Below, piece by piece: positions 61,436-64,000 of a stretch of 64,000 nucleotides of DNA. The stretch is from Clostridium sp. UBA4548 (GTDB taxonomy: Bacteria > Bacillota > Clostridia > Clostridiales > Clostridiaceae): contig NZ_DGLI01000023.1 of assembly GCF_002387895.1 (NCBI RefSeq), positions 176,822 through 240,821 on the forward strand. Direction: 5' to 3'. The translations under genes and the position numbers were made by a program. The notes beneath the pieces were generated by a model. That model worked only from the letters and a program-made list of their open reading frames with translations, was not told where the DNA came from and searched no databases. The stretch's first letter is position 1. Each line of letters begins with the position of its first letter.

Positions 61436-64000
61436 CTAAATTTTTTTAGCCTTATTAATTAGTTCATATAATTTATTAAACCCTTCCATTGGTGTCATAT
61501 TTAATACATCAACAGCTTTTATTTCTTCAAGTAAATTTTTTGTAGCAATATCTTCAAAGCCAATTTGAACTAGCTCTATTTTCTCTTCTTTTATAAGTGT
61601 AGTTGCCACTTCTCTCTCTACCTGTGCACTGTGTTTATTATTTTTCTTACTTGATTCTATGTTAAAGTTATTATTTGAGCTATAAGTTGTTGTCTCTTGG
61701 GTTTTAACACCAGCTAATAATTCTATGTGATTTGACGATTTATCAATAGTATTACTCGAAGTTTCCTTATTATTTTCCTCAAGAGTTAACAGAATTTCTC
61801 TAGCTCTATGAATTACCTCCATTGGAAGTCCTGCTAACTTTCCAACTTCAATACCGTAGGACTCATCTGCTCCTCCCCTTACAATCTTTCTTAGGAACAC
61901 AATGCTATTATCCACTTTTTTTACTGCAATGGAATAATTCTTAACCCCTGAGATTTCTCCCTCTAGTTTTGTTAACTCATGATAATGAGTAGCAAATAAG
62001 GTTTTGCATCTTATTGATGAAGTTTTACAAATATACTCTATTACTGACCATGCAATACTAAGACCATCATAGGTACTTGTTCCTCTACCAACTTCATCTA
62101 AAAGCACTAAGCTTCTTGTGGTAGCATTTTTTAAGATATTTGAAACTTCCCACATTTCTACCATAAAAGTACTCTTACCGCCAGCCAAATCATCCGATGC
62201 TCCGATTCTTGTAAAGATTTTATCACAGATAGATATATTAGCAGATTTTGCTGGAACAAAAGAACCTATTTGAGCCATAATAGTTATTAATGCAACCTGT
62301 CTCATATAAGTGGATTTACCAGCCATATTGGGCCCAGTTATTAAAATTAACTGATTATCCTTAGTATCCAAATCAATATCATTATCTACAAAAGTATTTA
62401 CCGGAAGCATTTTCTCAACTACAGGGTGCCTTCCCCCTTCTACTGAGATTATTCCCTCATTATTAATCTTAGGCTTACAATAGTTGTTTTCCTTTGATAT
62501 TATAGCTAATGAATACAAACAATCTAGTTCAGATATTAGTTTTGCTGTAGTTTTCATTCTATGATTTTGTATTTCAACACTCTCTCTTATTTTCACAAAC
62601 AAATCGTACTCAAGAGCCATTAATTTATCTTCTGCTCCTAAGATTTTATCCTCCATTTCCTTTAACTCTGGAGTTATAAATCTTTCTGCATTGGATAAGG
62701 TTTGTTTTCTAATATATTTTCCTTCTGGAACAGAAGAAAGATTCGCTTTAGTTATTTCTATAAAATATCCAAAGACTTTGTTATAACTTACCTTTAAAGA
62801 TTTAATACCTGTGGCAATTCTTTCACTATTCTCAAGAGCTGCTATCCACTGCTTCCCATTTGTTTTAGCCACACGTAATTCATCTACTTCTTTATTATAT
62901 CCATCTTTAATGATGTTTCCTTCCTTAACAGAAAGTGCTGGATTTTCTAAAATTGAAGTCTCAAGTAACTCATATACATCTTGTAAATCATCTAAAGTGC
63001 TATGAATATTTTTTAACAATTTGCAATTAGTAGAACTTAAAAGCTCTTTTACTGATGGTATCTTACCTACAGATTGCTTTAAAGCCACTAACTCCTTTGC
63101 ATTGATACTTTTTGAGCTTATCTTCCCTACAAGTCTCTCAATATCATATATTTGTTTTAAAACTTCTTTTAAATCTTCTAATAGGGGCAGATCATTAACT
63201 AATTCTTCAATTGCCTCTTGTCTATGCTCTATTTCTTCCTTCATTACTAGAGGCTTTTCTATCCAATTTTTCAGCCTTCTAGCTCCCATGGAGGTGTTTG
63301 TTTTGTCTAAAATCCAAAGTAAGGTTCCTTTTTTAGATTTTTCTCTTAAACTTTCCGTTATTTCCAAGTTTCTCTTAGAATTTATATCAATAGTTAAGTA
63401 ATCGAAAATGTTATATAATTCAATTTCATCAATATGTGTTAGAGGAATCTTCTGAGTTTCTAAAATATAATTTAACAATCCGTTACAAGACTTAATAGCT
63501 GGTACTCCTAGATTTATATCCTGAAAGTTTTTAAACTGAAGTTTTAGATTATCAATGTTTGAGTTAAACTCCTCACTATGAAACTTGGAAAGAGAAATTG
63601 AAAATCTTTCTTCTATAGTTTCAGCAATACTACTATTAAAATTGTGTGGAATTAAAATTTCTTTAGGCTCAAACTTACAAACTTCATCAATAATAATATT
63701 TTCTTCAAAGTTTGTTTCACTGCAATAAAATTCCCCAGTAGAAATATCACAAAAGCATATACCTACCTTATTATCATCACTTATAAACAGTGACATTATA
63801 TAGTTATTTTTAGTTTCTTGTAAGAAGCTACCTTCAGTATATGTACCTGGTGTAACAATTCTTATTATATCTCTTTTTACTATTCCTTTTGCAGTTGCTG
63901 GATCTTCAACCTGTTCACAAATAGCAACCTTGTAGCCTTTAGTGATCAGTTTTGATATGTAGCCCTCAGCAGCATGAAAAGGAATTCCACACATAGGCGC
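61436..64000 (-). CDS. mutS: DNA mismatch repair protein MutS, 5' end cut by window edge
   Basis: Mismatch recognition ATPase. The frame is open at base 64000 and reads APMCGIPFHAAEGYI, the conserved end of the mismatch-binding domain's first part, so roughly the first 55-60 residues (including the Phe-x-Glu wedge) lie outside the window. The Met at 63994 is internal and not the start. Visible parts: connector and core, clamp, then Walker A GPNMAGKSTYMRQVA, LVLLDEVGRGTSTYDG, and THYHEL. A Ser/Asn-rich linker precedes the C-terminal helix MTPMEGFNKLYELINKAK, which includes dimer/tetramer contacts. It is the first gene of the mutS-mutL-miaA-hfq unit. Confidence 0.97.
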   Translation of the reverse strand, partial: APMCGIPFHAAEGYISKLITKGYKVAICEQVEDPATAKGIVKRDIIRIVTPGTYTEGSFLQETKNNYIMSLFISDDNKVGICFCDISTGEFYCSETNFEENIIIDEVCKFEPKEILIPHNFNSSIAETIEERFSISLSKFHSEEFNSNIDNLKLQFKNFQDINLGVPAIKSCNGLLNYILETQKIPLTHIDEIELYNIFDYLTIDINSKRNLEITESLREKSKKGTLLWILDKTNTSMGARRLKNWIEKPLVMKEEIEHRQEAIEELVNDLPLLEDLKEVLKQIYDIERLVGKISSKSINAKELVALKQSVGKIPSVKELLSSTNCKLLKNIHSTLDDLQDVYELLETSILENPALSVKEGNIIKDGYNKEVDELRVAKTNGKQWIAALENSERIATGIKSLKVSYNKVFGYFIEITKANLSSVPEGKYIRKQTLSNAERFITPELKEMEDKILGAEDKLMALEYDLFVKIRESVEIQNHRMKTTAKLISELDCLYSLAIISKENNYCKPKINNEGIISVEGGRHPVVEKMLPVNTFVDNDIDLDTKDNQLILITGPNMAGKSTYMRQVALITIMAQIGSFVPAKSANISICDKIFTRIGASDDLAGGKSTFMVEMWEVSNILKNATTRSLVLLDEVGRGTSTYDGLSIAWSVIEYICKTSSIRCKTLFATHYHELTKLEGEISGVKNYSIAVKKVDNSIVFLRKIVRGGADESYGIEVGKLAGLPMEVIHRAREILLTLEENNKETSSNTIDKSSNHIELLAGVKTQETTTYSSNNNFNIESSKKNNKHSAQVEREVATTLIKEEKIELVQIGFEDIATKNLLEEIKAVDVLNMTPMEGFNKLYELINKAKKI

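Noticed and set aside
63992..63994. Met codon at the right edge as the start of mutS
   Set aside because: The frame continues upstream to the edge with Ala-Pro and the following CGIPFHA lies inside the known mismatch-binding domain, so the gene is merely cut by the window.

Overview
The window is chromosomal DNA of a low-GC, Gram-positive anaerobe, most likely Clostridium sensu stricto or a close relative. The evidence is strongly AT-rich intergenic DNA, AGGAGG-type ribosome binding sites, GTG and TTG starts, a PPi-type phosphofructokinase, T-box and c-di-GMP-II leader RNAs, a clostridial feoAB locus, and the mutS-mutL-miaA-hfq-ynbB block beside lexA. I saw no phage, insertion sequence, CRISPR array, rRNA or tRNA. 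Two genes are cut by the window edges: a CoA-disulfide reductase on the left (C-terminus missing) and mutS on the right (N-terminus missing).

Left part (1-29 kb). A minus-strand group encodes two half-size permeases, a thioredoxin-like protein and a CoA-disulfide reductase that probably continues into a rhodanese domain; it looks like a redox or sulfur/metalloid module. Mostly housekeeping genes follow: oligoendopeptidase F, a short UvrD-like helicase, pncB with a Cys-tailed HesB-like protein, a LUD protein, a NUDIX hydrolase, a membrane-anchored D,D-carboxypeptidase, topB with two acyltransferase-type genes, and threonine aldolase. Between threonine aldolase and ppaX lies a gene-free stretch with its own promoter, nested complementary arms, a possible pseudoknot and a terminator, which I read as an independent structured RNA of about 270 nt. 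After ppaX come a TTAT microsatellite, a SprT-like protein, a VIT-vWA protein, a dipeptidase, a WG-repeat protein and a pfp-gltX pair.

Central part (29-44 kb). One long minus-strand type IV pilus operon runs pilD-pilB-pilC-pilA-pilM-pilN-pilO, then three minor-pilin-like genes and a large secreted protein with two vWA domains. A further pilin gene lies downstream under its own promoter. Upstream of pilD is a c-di-GMP-II riboswitch whose P1 helix overlaps a terminator, which predicts that c-di-GMP turns the operon on. PilB carries an intact N-terminal MshEN c-di-GMP-binding motif, so the messenger probably acts at two levels. There is no pilT here.

Right part (44-64 kb). Adenine deaminase with a small unknown gene, a YprB-type exonuclease domain protein, a Fur-controlled feoA-feoB operon ending in a 45-residue FeoB-associated protein, argS behind a T-box with an AGA (Arg) specifier, an ABC-F ATPase, a DEAD-box helicase, lexA with its own operator, then the convergent ynbB-hfq-miaA-mutL-mutS repair and RNA-modification cluster. 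Coordinates use the start codon best supported by a ribosome binding site, which is often downstream of the longest open frame.
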